From Arcicella gelida (GTDB lineage: Bacteria > Bacteroidota > Bacteroidia > Cytophagales > Spirosomataceae), in NCBI RefSeq assembly GCF_034931025.1, contig NZ_JAYGIL010000015.1:62001-126000 (forward strand): 64,000 nt of DNA, written 5' to 3'. Under the pieces are notes generated by a model that worked only from the letters and a program-made list of their open reading frames with translations, was not told the origin of the DNA and ran no database searches. Of the stretch, positions 17,996 to 27,731 are shown in pieces. Each line of letters begins with the position of its first letter. The stretch's first letter is position 1. The position numbers and the translations under genes were made by a program.

Positions 17996-19864
17996 ATGAA
18001 ATACATTTTATTTATTTACATTTTTATGAGTTTGTCAATACAAGCACAAGTATCTATCAAAGTTGATGCTACTGCCGACAAAAAAGCTATTTCTCTGTAT
18101 TTATATGGTAGAAATAATTCCCTTACAACAGACCCAGGGCAAGTATTGAATATTAATTGGACGATGCTAAAAGATGCTGGGATTACTTTTTTTAGAGAAA
18201 GTGGGGGGAATAATTGCACAAAATATAATTGGCGAAGGAAATTGTCCTCGCATCCTGATTGGTACAATAATGTTTATGGCAATGATTGGGATGTGGCTGC
18301 GAAAGCCCTAAAAACCTATATCCCAAAAGCACAAGGAATGTGGGCTTTTCAATTATTAGGAAAAGTAGCTAAAACAAACAAAGCCAATTTCCCTGATTGG
18401 GATTATAACAAATCGCAATGGTGGGAGGGAGTCAATCAGAATTTAGCAGGCAATGGTGTCCTTAATCCTACAGGTTCAAAAGCAAAAGTAGAAGGCAATA
18501 TTAATCAATATTTAGAAGACTGGTCAGCCGATTCAACGGTGGCGATATTAGACCATTGGTTCAAAGATTTGTCATTAGACAAAAACCAAATACAGTACTG
18601 GAACATGGATAATGAAGTAGAAATCTGGAACGGTACGCACGACGACGTAATGCCTGTTCAAATTTCAGCCGAAGAGTTTATGCAAAAGTACTTTGAGGTT
18701 GCTAAGAAAGCTCGTGCAAAATTCCCAAATATCAAATTAGTTGGGCCAGTTACCGCCAATGAATGGCAGTGGTACAACTGGTCTAATGGCATTACTGTCA
18801 ATGGAAAAAGCTATCCGTGGTTAGAATATTTTATCAAAAGAGTGGCTGAAGAACAGAAAAGTTCAGGTATCAAATTACTGGATGTCTTGGATATTCATTA
18901 CTATCCAGGAAGCAATAAAATAGATGAAGTACTACAATATCATCGAGTATTCTTTGACAGAAATTATGTATATCCAGAAGCCAACGGCGTAAAAACCGTA
19001 AATGGCGGTTACGATAATTCGCAGAACAAAGAGTATATTTTTGGAAGAGTAAACGACTGGTTAGATAAATACTTAGGAGCAAATCATGGCGTAAAATTAG
19101 GAGTGACCGAATCGGGTATCAATATCTCCGACCCTAATGCTATTGCCGTTTGGTATGCTTCTACATTAGGCGAGTTTATGAAAAATGAAGTAGAAATATT
19201 CACGCCTTGGTCTTGGCCAGTGGGTATGTGGGAAACAGTACATTTGTTCAGTCGCTACAATCAATCGTTTTCTATTAAAAGTACTTCTTCCGACGAAACG
19301 CTTGTTTCTGCTTATCCAAGTATTAACGCAACCCAAGATTCTATGACAGTTGTCTTGGTGAATCGTTCTTCAAGCAGTACAAAAACTACGTCTTTAAGTT
19401 TTGATAATTTCGTTCTGACTGGGAAAAGTGCAACAATACTTTCATTAAAATCCTTACCCAATACCGAAACATTTGTATCTCACTCTCAAAATGCGTTGAG
19501 TAAAAGTGCTGTAGCGATTGATAACAATGCTATTGCACTGACACTCCCAGCTATGTCAATTACTTCGATACAATTAGTTGGCAAATTAGGACAATATTCC
19601 GCTGTTTTAGGGACTTTAACTGAGCCTGAAAACTCTGTTAAAGTTTTCCCTAATCCGTCCACAAATGAATTTACGATTGATTCAGGTTTTGAAAAATTCA
19701 AACAGTTAGAACTTATTGACGAAGCTGGAAAGCAAATCCATGTACAAGCTATTACTGATGGCGATACAATTATTAAAGTAAACCAAAAATTAAAAACAGG
19801 AGTATATTTCATAAAACTATCAAATGAGAAAACGGTGATAGTTAAGAAGGTTTTAGCTTATTGA
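17996..19864 (+). CDS. GH44 family endo-beta-glucanase/xyloglucanase with T9SS tail
   Basis: Secreted endo-acting glycanase of 622 residues. The signal peptide ends about residue 17 (SIQAQ). The GH44 signature FRESGGNNCTKYNWRRKLSS lies near 60-90. Glu207 in MDNEVEIW is the likely acid/base and Glu372 in VTESGI the likely nucleophile. A beta-sandwich follows (about 420-535), as in other GH44 enzymes. From about 548 the protein ends in a type A T9SS sorting domain (SVKVFPNPSTNEF ... GVYFIKLSNEKTVIVKKVLAY), so it is exported by the Por system to the surface or medium. GH44 enzymes cleave cellulose, xyloglucan or glucomannan backbones. It lies 47 bases after the GH-A lipoprotein gene, probably in one transcript. 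Confidence 0.9.
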   Translation: MKYILFIYIFMSLSIQAQVSIKVDATADKKAISLYLYGRNNSLTTDPGQVLNINWTMLKDAGITFFRESGGNNCTKYNWRRKLSSHPDWYNNVYGNDWDVAAKALKTYIPKAQGMWAFQLLGKVAKTNKANFPDWDYNKSQWWEGVNQNLAGNGVLNPTGSKAKVEGNINQYLEDWSADSTVAILDHWFKDLSLDKNQIQYWNMDNEVEIWNGTHDDVMPVQISAEEFMQKYFEVAKKARAKFPNIKLVGPVTANEWQWYNWSNGITVNGKSYPWLEYFIKRVAEEQKSSGIKLLDVLDIHYYPGSNKIDEVLQYHRVFFDRNYVYPEANGVKTVNGGYDNSQNKEYIFGRVNDWLDKYLGANHGVKLGVTESGINISDPNAIAVWYASTLGEFMKNEVEIFTPWSWPVGMWETVHLFSRYNQSFSIKSTSSDETLVSAYPSINATQDSMTVVLVNRSSSSTKTTSLSFDNFVLTGKSATILSLKSLPNTETFVSHSQNALSKSAVAIDNNAIALTLPAMSITSIQLVGKLGQYSAVLGTLTEPENSVKVFPNPSTNEFTIDSGFEKFKQLELIDEAGKQIHVQAITDGDTIIKVNQKLKTGVYFIKLSNEKTVIVKKVLAY

Positions 19865-19945
19865 TAAGTAAATAAACACCGTGAGTTATTTATAGAAATT
19901 TATGCCAAGTAAAGTCACAACAAACCATTTATAAACAAATATTCA

Positions 19946-21697
19946 ATGAAATTTAAACATATTTTTAGTATGAGCTTTTGCTTATACACGGCATCTATTT
20001 GTGCAATAAATGCCCAAAAACTAGCTGAAAACATTCGCCTTAATCAAGTAGGTTTTTACCCGACTGCATCTAAAATTGCCGTAGTTGTAAATGCCAATGC
20101 TGAAACCTTTTTGGTTAAAACAGCTGATTTGAAAAACACGGTTTTAACTGGAAAATTAAGTGACCAACGTAAATCTGAATTCTCGGAAAAAAGAACACAA
20201 ATTGCAGACTTTTCAAGCTTGCAAAAAGAAGGAAAATATGTGATTGAAGTACCATCAATAGGCATTTCGTATCCTTTTGAAATACAAGATGAAGTACATA
20301 AAAACGTCGCCAAAGCTTCCTTGAAAGCTTTTTATTTCCAAAGAGCATCCACAAAAATTCCTGAAAAGTATGCTGGAAAATGGGCAAGACCATTCGCACA
20401 TCCTGATACTAAAATATTGATTCATCCCTCAGCAGTTTCTGATAAAAGACCCGCAGGAAAAGTTATTTCATCGCCAAAAGGTTGGTACGATGCGGGCGAT
20501 TACAACAAGTATATCGTGAATTCTGGAATAACTATGGGTACACTTTTTTCAATGTATGAAGATTTTCCAGCTTATTTTCAGCAACAAAATCTGAATATTC
20601 CAGAAAGTAATAATGCTGTTCCTGATGTGTTGGAAGAAGCTTTGTGGAATTTGCAATGGATGTTGACCATGCAAGATAGCGACGGTGGTGTTTATCATAA
20701 ATTGACAAATGCCAATTTTGATAGAATGTTGATGCCCAACCATGCCAAGAAAACTCGATATGTTGTTCAGAAAAGTACTGCTGCAACATTAGATTTTGCC
20801 GCAGTAATGGCACAAGCTGCTCGTATTTTCAGAAAATTTCCAAAAGAGTTTCCAGCCTTGGCGGATTCTTGTTTATCGGCTTCTGTTCGTGCTTGGGACT
20901 GGGCAAGTAAAAATCCAGCAGTGAAATATGAGCAGAATAAAATGAACGAACAGTTTTTGCCAAAAATTACCACAGGAGCTTATGGCGATAATACTCTTTC
21001 GGATGAATTCATTTGGGCAGCCGCAGAATTATACATTACAACTAAAGACGAAAAATATTATCAAAATATTGATTTTTTGCCAGTTCAAAAAATGTCTGTG
21101 CCTTCATGGAATCAGGTTCGTTTGTTGGGTTATTACTCTTTGGCAAGGTTTCACAATCAATTAACTGGAAAGGCAAAAGAAGATTTCCCGACCTTAAAAA
21201 GTAACTTAGTAGCTTTTGCAGATACTTTGTCGAGCGGTATTGAAAAACGTTCATTTCAAACAGTGATGGGCAAAACAGCAAAAGATTTTGTGTGGGGAAG
21301 TACGGCAGTAGCAGCCAACCAAGGTATTGTCATGATTCAGGCATATCAACTCACAAAAGATAGAAAGTACTTAGATTTAGCTTTAACAAACCTTGATTAT
21401 ATTTTAGGAAGAAACGGAGCCGGTTATTCTTTTTTAACTGCTTTTGGTTCAAAAACTCCGATGCACTTGCATCATCGTTTGGCAATTGCTGACGGAATTG
21501 ACGAACCTTTACCAGGTTTTTTATCGGGTGGAATAAACGCTGGACAACAAGATAAATGCGAAGGCTATACCACCAAAGTAGCCGATGAATGTTATTTAGA
21601 TGCCGAATGTTCGTACTCAACCAATGAAATTGCCATCAATTGGAATGCTCCAATGGCATATTTAGCTTCAGCCATTGAAGTTCTCATCAAGAAGTAA
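19946..21697 (+). CDS. GH9 family endoglucanase with N-terminal Ig-like domain
   Basis: Inverting beta-1,4-glucanase of 583 residues. The signal peptide (about 1-24) is followed by the CelD_N-type Ig domain (about 28-115, starting ENIRLNQVGFYPTASKIAVV) and an (alpha/alpha)6 barrel. Catalytic GH9 motifs are GWYDAGDYNKY with Asp182 and Asp185, PMHLHHR for substrate contact, and Glu561 in STNEIAINWNAP as the proton donor. It has no carbohydrate-binding module, T9SS tail or lipobox, so it is probably periplasmic. GH9 members of xyloglucan loci trim imported oligosaccharides or cut the backbone. It follows GH44 by 81 bases and is probably co-transcribed. Confidence 0.94.
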   Translation: MKFKHIFSMSFCLYTASICAINAQKLAENIRLNQVGFYPTASKIAVVVNANAETFLVKTADLKNTVLTGKLSDQRKSEFSEKRTQIADFSSLQKEGKYVIEVPSIGISYPFEIQDEVHKNVAKASLKAFYFQRASTKIPEKYAGKWARPFAHPDTKILIHPSAVSDKRPAGKVISSPKGWYDAGDYNKYIVNSGITMGTLFSMYEDFPAYFQQQNLNIPESNNAVPDVLEEALWNLQWMLTMQDSDGGVYHKLTNANFDRMLMPNHAKKTRYVVQKSTAATLDFAAVMAQAARIFRKFPKEFPALADSCLSASVRAWDWASKNPAVKYEQNKMNEQFLPKITTGAYGDNTLSDEFIWAAAELYITTKDEKYYQNIDFLPVQKMSVPSWNQVRLLGYYSLARFHNQLTGKAKEDFPTLKSNLVAFADTLSSGIEKRSFQTVMGKTAKDFVWGSTAVAANQGIVMIQAYQLTKDRKYLDLALTNLDYILGRNGAGYSFLTAFGSKTPMHLHHRLAIADGIDEPLPGFLSGGINAGQQDKCEGYTTKVADECYLDAECSYSTNEIAINWNAPMAYLASAIEVLIKK

Positions 21698-21704
21698 TAT
21701 TAAT

Positions 21705-21748
21705 ATTTCTGTAGTAAAGTTTATCTTAAAAAGCTTTGCTACAGAAAT
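21705..21748. repeat. Palindromic extragenic element (ATTTCTGTAG...)
   Basis: Near-perfect inverted repeat of about 18-base arms: ATTTCTGTAGTAAAGTTT pairs with AAGCTTTGCTACAGAAAT through G-T pairs. It starts 8 bases after the GH9 stop. It shares TCTGTAG...CTACAGA ends with the element at 9451-9515. Confidence 0.8.
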
Positions 21749-21934
21749 AAATTTTCATTTCCCCGACGCTCCAAATTCATTGACTTCTCCACAAACAATT
21801 GTGAATCAAGAATAAATAAGCCTTTTAGCAAGTAAATACACATAGGATATTGCTTTGTTTTTTGGAATTTCATGCAGAAATATTTTACCGAATATTTCTA
21901 TAAGAAAGTACATTAAACCTTATAATGATTAATT

Positions 21935-24736
21935 ATGAAAAAAAACAAAAAGTTTTACGTTTTCTGGACCATTCTGCTTTTACTCTCAATCAATGGATTC
22001 GCTCAAGAAAGTCAGAAAATTTATCTTTCAGGAACTGACAAAGACCACACCGTTCAATGGGATTTCTTTTGTAATAAAGGAATGAATAGTGGCAAGTGGA
22101 CAAAAATTGCAGTACCTTCTAACTGGGAATTACAAGGTTTTGGCAAGTACAGTTATGGAACTGAAAACCGTAAAGAAGAAACCAAAGCCGACGAACAAGG
22201 ATTATACAAACATATTTTCGATGTACCGAAAACGTGGAAAAGCCAAAGAGTATTCATCATTTTTGAAGGTTCGATGACGGATACTGAAGTGAAAATCAAT
22301 GGTAAATTGGCTGGAGATGTGCATCAAGGAGGATTTTATCAGTTTCAATATGAAATTACGGCTTTGTTGAAAACGGGTAAAAATCTATTAGAAGTAAAAG
22401 TAAATAAAGCTTCAGCCAACAAATCGGTTGATGTTGCCGAGCGTCACGGTGATTTTTGGGCTTTTGGTGGAATTTATCGACCAGTTTATTTAGAAGTTGT
22501 GCCGCAAAGTTTTATCGAACGTTTGGCAATTGATGCCAAAGCGGATGGTAATTTTTCGGTAGATGTTTTTACCTCAAAAACAAATGTCAATCAAAGTATT
22601 GACGTGCAAATACAAACTTTGTCAGGGCAAAATGTCGGTACTTTATTCTCTTCAAAAATTAATCCTTCAGAAACAAAAACTGTCTTGAAACAAGCTTTTC
22701 AACAAGTAAAATTATGGAATGCCGAAACACCTAATTTGTATCAAGCGAAGATTTCATTGAAGGATGAAAAAGGTATTATTCATAGTCGTACCCAACGTTT
22801 TGGTTTCAGAAGTATTGAAGTCAGAAAACGAGATGGTATTTATGTGAATGGCGTAAAAGTAACGCTTCGAGGTTCAAACCGTCATTCTTTTAATCCTGAA
22901 ACGGGCAGAACTACCAGTAAAGAATTAAGCATCAAAGATGTGAAATTGATGCAAGAAATGAATATGAATGCCGTAAGGATGTCGCATTATCCGCCTGATA
23001 TTCACTTTTTGGATGTGTGTGATTCTTTGGGTTTGTATGTAATGGACGAACTAACGGGCTGGCAAAATAAGTACGATACCATTCCGGGCAGAAAATTAGT
23101 GAAAGAAGTAGTGATTCGTGATGTAAATCATCCTGCTATTTTATTTTGGGACAATGGTAACGAAGGCGGTTGGAACAGAGATTTAGACAAAGATTTTGAA
23201 TTGTATGACCCACAAAAACGTCCTGTTTTTCATCCTTGGGAACGCTTCAATGGTTTTGATTCTAAGCATTATATTACTTATAATTATTTGGCGAATGCGG
23301 TTTTGTACGATAAAGACATCATGATGCCAACTGAATTTATGCACGGTTTATATGATGGTGGACACGCTGCTGGCTTAGAAGATTTCTGGGATTTGATGCT
23401 TAAACATCCACATTGTTCAGGAGGTTTTTTATGGTCGTTTGTAGATGAAGCCGTAGTAAGAACAGATAAAAATGGTATTTTGGATGGTTCGGGCAATAAT
23501 GCTCCTGATGGAATTTTAGGACCACATCGTGAAAAAGAAGCCAGTTTTTATGCTATTAAAGAAATTTGGTCGCCAGTAAGAATCACAAAAAAATACTTGC
23601 CACGTACTTTTGATGGAAAGTTGCCTGTAGAAAATCATTATTCTTTTACTGATTTGAATCAATGTACTTTTGAATGGCAATTGGTTTCTTTCCCAAAACC
23701 TAATGATAAATCTTTAGCAACCATTATCAATCAGACTGGTAAACCAAGTTTTAATGCTATTCCTGCTGGTGAAACGGGTTATTTAAAATTGAATTTACCC
23801 AATAATTGGACTGACAGTGAAGCACTTTATTTAAAAGCGATTGACCCCAATGGAAAAGAGATTTTTACTTGGTCGTGGGTGATTCCTGAAAAAGAAGAAA
23901 GTACTACAAAAATTATTACTTCAAACAATGTTAATATAAAAATTGAAGCCAACGAAGAAGGTAATTTCCTGACGATTAAAGCTGATAATATTACTTATAT
24001 TTTCGATAAAAGTACGGGTTATTTAACCAAAGTAAATAATTCAAAATCGGATATTTCATTGTCGAATGGACCAAGTTTGGCGGGCGTTAATCTTTCTTTA
24101 AAATCGTTTAAACATTATGCTACCACAAATGGCTATGAAGTATCGGTTAGTTATGGTGGCGATGGTGGATATTTTAATGTTTGGTGGAAATTTGTGGCAA
24201 ATCAAGCTGTTGAAATGTCGTATCAATACTCTCAAAAAGGCGAAGCCGATTTTATGGGAATTACTTTCAATTATCCAGAAAAAGAGATTACTGGCATGAA
24301 ATGGCTGGGACGTGGTCCTTACAGAGTATGGAAAAACCGCATGAAAGGTTTGCAATATGGTGTTTGGCATAAAGATTATAATGATGCTATCACAGGCGAA
24401 GATTTTCAATATCCTGAATTCAAAGGTTATCATTCAGATTTGAAATGGGTAGTGATTGAAACCAAAGAAAGTGCGTTTACGGTATATGCAGAAGACGAAA
24501 ATATGTTTTTGCAAATGCTTCAACCACAAAAACCCAAAGGTGCGACGAACGATAATACCAGTCCGCCATTCCCGACTGGAAACATCGGTTTCTTGAATGC
24601 CATCAGTCCGATTGGTGCAAAATTTAATCCAGCAAATTTATACGGTCCACAAAGCCAGAAAAATATGATGCTGAATTATACACCAATAAAAGGTAAATTG
24701 TTGTTTGATTTCAACAATAAATCTATTGAAAATTAA
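21935..24736 (+). CDS. GH2 family beta-galactosidase
   Basis: Large exo-beta-glycosidase of 933 residues with a signal peptide (about 1-23, ending NGFAQ). The GH2 order is complete: sugar-binding jelly roll (about 40-190, IAVPSNWELQGFG ... FEGSMTDTEVKINGKLAG), Ig-like domain (190-295), TIM barrel (295-600) and C-terminal beta-gal small-chain-like domain (about 660-920). Likely catalytic Glu residues are 410 in DNGNEGGW and 467 in PTEFMHG. NHPAILFWDNGNEGG and RGSNRHSFNPETG are classic family motifs. It would remove beta-galactose or similar caps, which suits a galactosylated glucan such as xyloglucan. It lies 237 bases after GH9. Confidence 0.92.
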   Translation: MKKNKKFYVFWTILLLLSINGFAQESQKIYLSGTDKDHTVQWDFFCNKGMNSGKWTKIAVPSNWELQGFGKYSYGTENRKEETKADEQGLYKHIFDVPKTWKSQRVFIIFEGSMTDTEVKINGKLAGDVHQGGFYQFQYEITALLKTGKNLLEVKVNKASANKSVDVAERHGDFWAFGGIYRPVYLEVVPQSFIERLAIDAKADGNFSVDVFTSKTNVNQSIDVQIQTLSGQNVGTLFSSKINPSETKTVLKQAFQQVKLWNAETPNLYQAKISLKDEKGIIHSRTQRFGFRSIEVRKRDGIYVNGVKVTLRGSNRHSFNPETGRTTSKELSIKDVKLMQEMNMNAVRMSHYPPDIHFLDVCDSLGLYVMDELTGWQNKYDTIPGRKLVKEVVIRDVNHPAILFWDNGNEGGWNRDLDKDFELYDPQKRPVFHPWERFNGFDSKHYITYNYLANAVLYDKDIMMPTEFMHGLYDGGHAAGLEDFWDLMLKHPHCSGGFLWSFVDEAVVRTDKNGILDGSGNNAPDGILGPHREKEASFYAIKEIWSPVRITKKYLPRTFDGKLPVENHYSFTDLNQCTFEWQLVSFPKPNDKSLATIINQTGKPSFNAIPAGETGYLKLNLPNNWTDSEALYLKAIDPNGKEIFTWSWVIPEKEESTTKIITSNNVNIKIEANEEGNFLTIKADNITYIFDKSTGYLTKVNNSKSDISLSNGPSLAGVNLSLKSFKHYATTNGYEVSVSYGGDGGYFNVWWKFVANQAVEMSYQYSQKGEADFMGITFNYPEKEITGMKWLGRGPYRVWKNRMKGLQYGVWHKDYNDAITGEDFQYPEFKGYHSDLKWVVIETKESAFTVYAEDENMFLQMLQPQKPKGATNDNTSPPFPTGNIGFLNAISPIGAKFNPANLYGPQSQKNMMLNYTPIKGKLLFDFNNKSIEN

Positions 24737-24878
24737 TTAGTGAATTATGAATTGTAAAATTAAGCAGTTTGAACTTTTCTATTAGCAAGTGAATTAATTC
24801 ACCCGCTAATAGAAATTTGTAAATAAATAGCTGTAATATAAAAATCACTAAATCACTCATTCACTAATTCACAATTAA
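24737..24878. repeat. Stop-proximal period-8 repeat enclosing a 38-base palindrome
   Basis: The left part directly after the GH2 stop reads TTAGTGAATTATGAATTG. The right part (24843-24878) is the complementary-type series TCACTAAA, TCACTCAT, TCACTAAT, TCACAATT, ending 10 bases before the next start codon. Between them, 24777-24814 is a near-perfect palindrome TTCTATTAGC...GCTAATAGAA, closely related to the perfect one at 55570-55607. Confidence 0.75.
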
Positions 24879-24888
24879 AAAAATAGAC

Positions 24889-26079
24889 ATGAAAAAACTC
24901 ATTAATATTCTTTTTTGCAGCTTAACTCTTAGCTGTACAAGTTATAGTCAGGAAACGATTTCGGCTTTAAAGGTCGATAAAAAATTGATTACGGATGCCC
25001 TTTCACATCCAACGGCTTTTGCTGAACCCAATGATAAATCTGGAAGATTATTTGTTTGCGAGCAAGAAGGAAAAATTAAAATTATTCAAAAAGGCAAAGT
25101 ATTGCCAAGCTTGTTTTTAGACATCAGCGACGAAGTAATCAAGAAAAAAGGCTACGAAGAACGTGGCTTGTTGGGTTTGGCTTTTCATCCAGATTTTGCC
25201 AAAAATGGTAAATTATATGTGTATTGCAGTATGCCCGTTGCTGTGCCTGCCAGAGGATTAGACCATAAAACCGTAGTGCGAGAATACACAGTTTCAGCTA
25301 AAAATATAAATGCCGTTGATGAAAGTACAGTGAAAACAGTATTGGAATTTGATGAACCGCAGTCAAACCATAATGGAGGAGATTTGAAATTTGGTCCAGA
25401 TGGATTTTTGTACATTGCCATTGGTGATGGCGGAGGACAAAATGATAAACACGGAGCATCTGGCAATGCCCAAAATCTCAGTAATTTCTTAGGAAAAATC
25501 CTGAGAGTAGATGTGAAACAATTGCCTTACAGCATTCCTTCGGATAATCCATTTGTGGGAAAATCAGAAGTTCGTCCAGAAATTTATGCTTATGGTTTTA
25601 GAAATCCTTGGAGAATCAGTTTTGATAAAAAAACGGGGGAATTATTTGTAGGAGATGTTGGTCAAGATAATTATGAAGAAGTAAACCTTATTACAAAAGG
25701 CGGAAATTATGGCTGGAGAATCAGAGAAGGTTTACACGAAAAATTCCCGAACGACCCAGACACTAAAAACTGGATTAATCCTATCTCAGAATATCCACAT
25801 TCAGACGGTTTGAGTATCACTGGCGGTTTTGTGTATAGAGGAAAACAAATTCCTGCCATAACAGGAAAATACATTTTTGCCGATTGGACGGGTCCAGTTT
25901 GGGCATTGACTGATACAAAAAAAGAGCAGTGGGACAGAGAAAAACTTTCAATCTCGCAAGATGCTGGCAACTGGCATATTTATAGCTTTGGCGAAGACCA
26001 AGCGGGGGAAGTATATTTACTAACAGTACTTTTAGGAAGCGATAAAGGAGCTTTATATCAGTTAGTGGCTGGTAAGTAG
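24889..26079 (+). CDS. PQQ-dependent soluble aldose sugar dehydrogenase-like protein
   Basis: Secreted six-bladed beta-propeller of the glucose/sorbosone dehydrogenase (GSDH, YliI-like) family, 396 residues with a signal peptide (about 1-21). Family motifs include HPTAFAEPNDKSGRLFVCEQEGKI, ERGLLGLAFHPDF, NHNGGDLKFGPDGFLYIAIGDGG, YGFRNPWRISFD, GDVGQDNYEEVN and GGNYGWRIREG. Such enzymes oxidise aldoses in the periplasm using PQQ and pass electrons to the respiratory chain; whether this strain makes PQQ is not visible. It follows the GH2 gene after a repeat, so it may oxidise sugars released by the locus. A strong terminator follows. Confidence 0.88.
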   Translation: MKKLINILFCSLTLSCTSYSQETISALKVDKKLITDALSHPTAFAEPNDKSGRLFVCEQEGKIKIIQKGKVLPSLFLDISDEVIKKKGYEERGLLGLAFHPDFAKNGKLYVYCSMPVAVPARGLDHKTVVREYTVSAKNINAVDESTVKTVLEFDEPQSNHNGGDLKFGPDGFLYIAIGDGGGQNDKHGASGNAQNLSNFLGKILRVDVKQLPYSIPSDNPFVGKSEVRPEIYAYGFRNPWRISFDKKTGELFVGDVGQDNYEEVNLITKGGNYGWRIREGLHEKFPNDPDTKNWINPISEYPHSDGLSITGGFVYRGKQIPAITGKYIFADWTGPVWALTDTKKEQWDREKLSISQDAGNWHIYSFGEDQAGEVYLLTVLLGSDKGALYQLVAGK

Positions 26080-26099
26080 TTTGATGATTTTTTAGTTTT

Positions 26100-26132
26100 T
26101 AGGTCTTGAGATAGCTCAAGACCTAATTTTTT
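26100..26132 (+). terminator. Rho-independent terminator after sugar dehydrogenase
   Basis: TAGGTCTTGAG and CTCAAGACCTA form an 11-bp stem around ATAG and are followed by a T run. It marks the end of the carbohydrate-enzyme region. Confidence 0.9.
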
Positions 26133-26217
26133 TGAAAGATTGAATACCTACACAACAAGATAAATTACCTTCTTTCGTTGAAAAACTGTTAATTGTTTAT
26201 CAACCTAAAATCTCTTA

Positions 26218-27642
26218 ATGAAAAAGTTCGTCACAACCCTTTACTTACTATTAGGACTTTTTACTAGCCTTCTAGCTCAAACGCCTCAATCTTCAAAACC
26301 ATCTCCCGCTACCTTATATAGACAATGCTACAAGTTTGCTAGAAACGAACTGAATGTAGATTCGGCTTTTTATTATTTCAAAGAGGTATTTGCCGATACC
26401 AATGATATCAACGCTACATTGAAGTTTATTCTCTATAATTCCTTTCCCGAAACTTTTACTCATCCAGATTTGGATAATCTGAAAGATACAACAAAGCGTA
26501 ATCGTGCTATTAAGATTAAACTTTTGCATAAAGAACTCTTACAGAAAGTTGCCAATGAAAAAGCTTTACAAAGTGTTGAACCTGTTCAAGCTTTGTTACT
26601 TTGGAGTAAGGTTCAAGATAATCAAGAAGATAAAACCCAATTAAAGCTATTAACCAATACGCTTCTTACTCAAATAAAAGGACGAAAAGATTATAATAAT
26701 GGTCATACGGGTCGATATGCTTTAATGATTTATCACATCACAAATAAGCACTCTGATTTACAAACCCTATCAAAAAAACTTTTTACGACGATTAAAGAAA
26801 ACCTACGGATTAATCAGGTAGCTATTACAGCCAATTCTTCAAGTAAAGATTTAGAAAGACGTGCTTGTCATCGGTACTTATACGCATACATCAATTACTT
26901 AGAAGCCAGTTCAACAAGTGATTTGACAAAGAAACAAGCTTTACTAAAAACCGCTTTTGAGTACAGCCCTGATTTGACTGATAAGCAATATAAAAGTGGA
27001 TACAATGAAGATAAAAAATATCTTGAAGGAAAAGAAAATTATTGTCAAGAGTATTTAGGCTTTTTGGAGAAGACTGGAAAAGATAAAATAGAGATTTTGT
27101 CTATCTTGCTAAAAGCAGCATTATACAACCCAGTGTATAAAGAAAATGTAAAGACTTTTTATGAGAAAATGGGCTTAACTCAAAAGCCATTTAATATATT
27201 TTGGAGGGAATCTATCGAGAAAAATGCTTTGTTTTCGACTGATTTTTCTTTGAAAATGCTTGATAAAAGAATCTTTTCAAGTAAAGAATATACAGGTAAA
27301 TGGATATTATTAGACTTCTGGACAACTTGGTGCAAACCATGCAGAGAAGAGCATCCGACCTTACAGAAATTTTATGATACAACAATACTTCAAAACAAAG
27401 AAAAAGTTTTGATACTTACGATAGCTTGTGATGGGGATAATGATACAGATGAAAAAGTAATGAAGTATATGAAAGAGAAAGGACTTTCTTTTCCTGTGGC
27501 AATAGCTGATTCAAAGATTGAAAAAAAGTTTGCTGTAAGTGCTTATCCAACCAAAGTATTAATTACGCCCGAAGGAAAATTCTTATCGGTTCCTAATGGT
27601 ATTGATTGGATTACGCTAATAAAAGAATATGCAGTACTGTGA
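26218..27642 (+). CDS. Exported TlpA-like thioredoxin-fold protein
   Basis: Secreted protein of 474 residues with a signal peptide (about 1-20, ending LLAQ). Residues 30-330 are mostly helical with no recognised domain. The last 150 residues form a TlpA/AhpC-TSA thioredoxin fold with WILLDFWTTWCKPCREEHPTLQKFY; the active site is Cys-Lys-Pro-Cys. KVLILTIACDGDNDTDEKVMKYMKEKG and YPTKVLITPEGKF complete the fold. Such Bacteroidota proteins are periplasmic thiol-disulfide reductants, but the client is unknown. It has its own terminator-bounded position and is followed after 89 bases by pirin. Confidence 0.85.
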   Translation: MKKFVTTLYLLLGLFTSLLAQTPQSSKPSPATLYRQCYKFARNELNVDSAFYYFKEVFADTNDINATLKFILYNSFPETFTHPDLDNLKDTTKRNRAIKIKLLHKELLQKVANEKALQSVEPVQALLLWSKVQDNQEDKTQLKLLTNTLLTQIKGRKDYNNGHTGRYALMIYHITNKHSDLQTLSKKLFTTIKENLRINQVAITANSSSKDLERRACHRYLYAYINYLEASSTSDLTKKQALLKTAFEYSPDLTDKQYKSGYNEDKKYLEGKENYCQEYLGFLEKTGKDKIEILSILLKAALYNPVYKENVKTFYEKMGLTQKPFNIFWRESIEKNALFSTDFSLKMLDKRIFSSKEYTGKWILLDFWTTWCKPCREEHPTLQKFYDTTILQNKEKVLILTIACDGDNDTDEKVMKYMKEKGLSFPVAIADSKIEKKFAVSAYPTKVLITPEGKFLSVPNGIDWITLIKEYAVL

Positions 27643-27731
27643 AATCTTCTTAGTAAGTGAATATCTTGTCCTAGTTCAATGTTTTGGGAGTATCGTCGCA
27701 GTAATTTTGGGACAAGAAAACAAACAAGACG

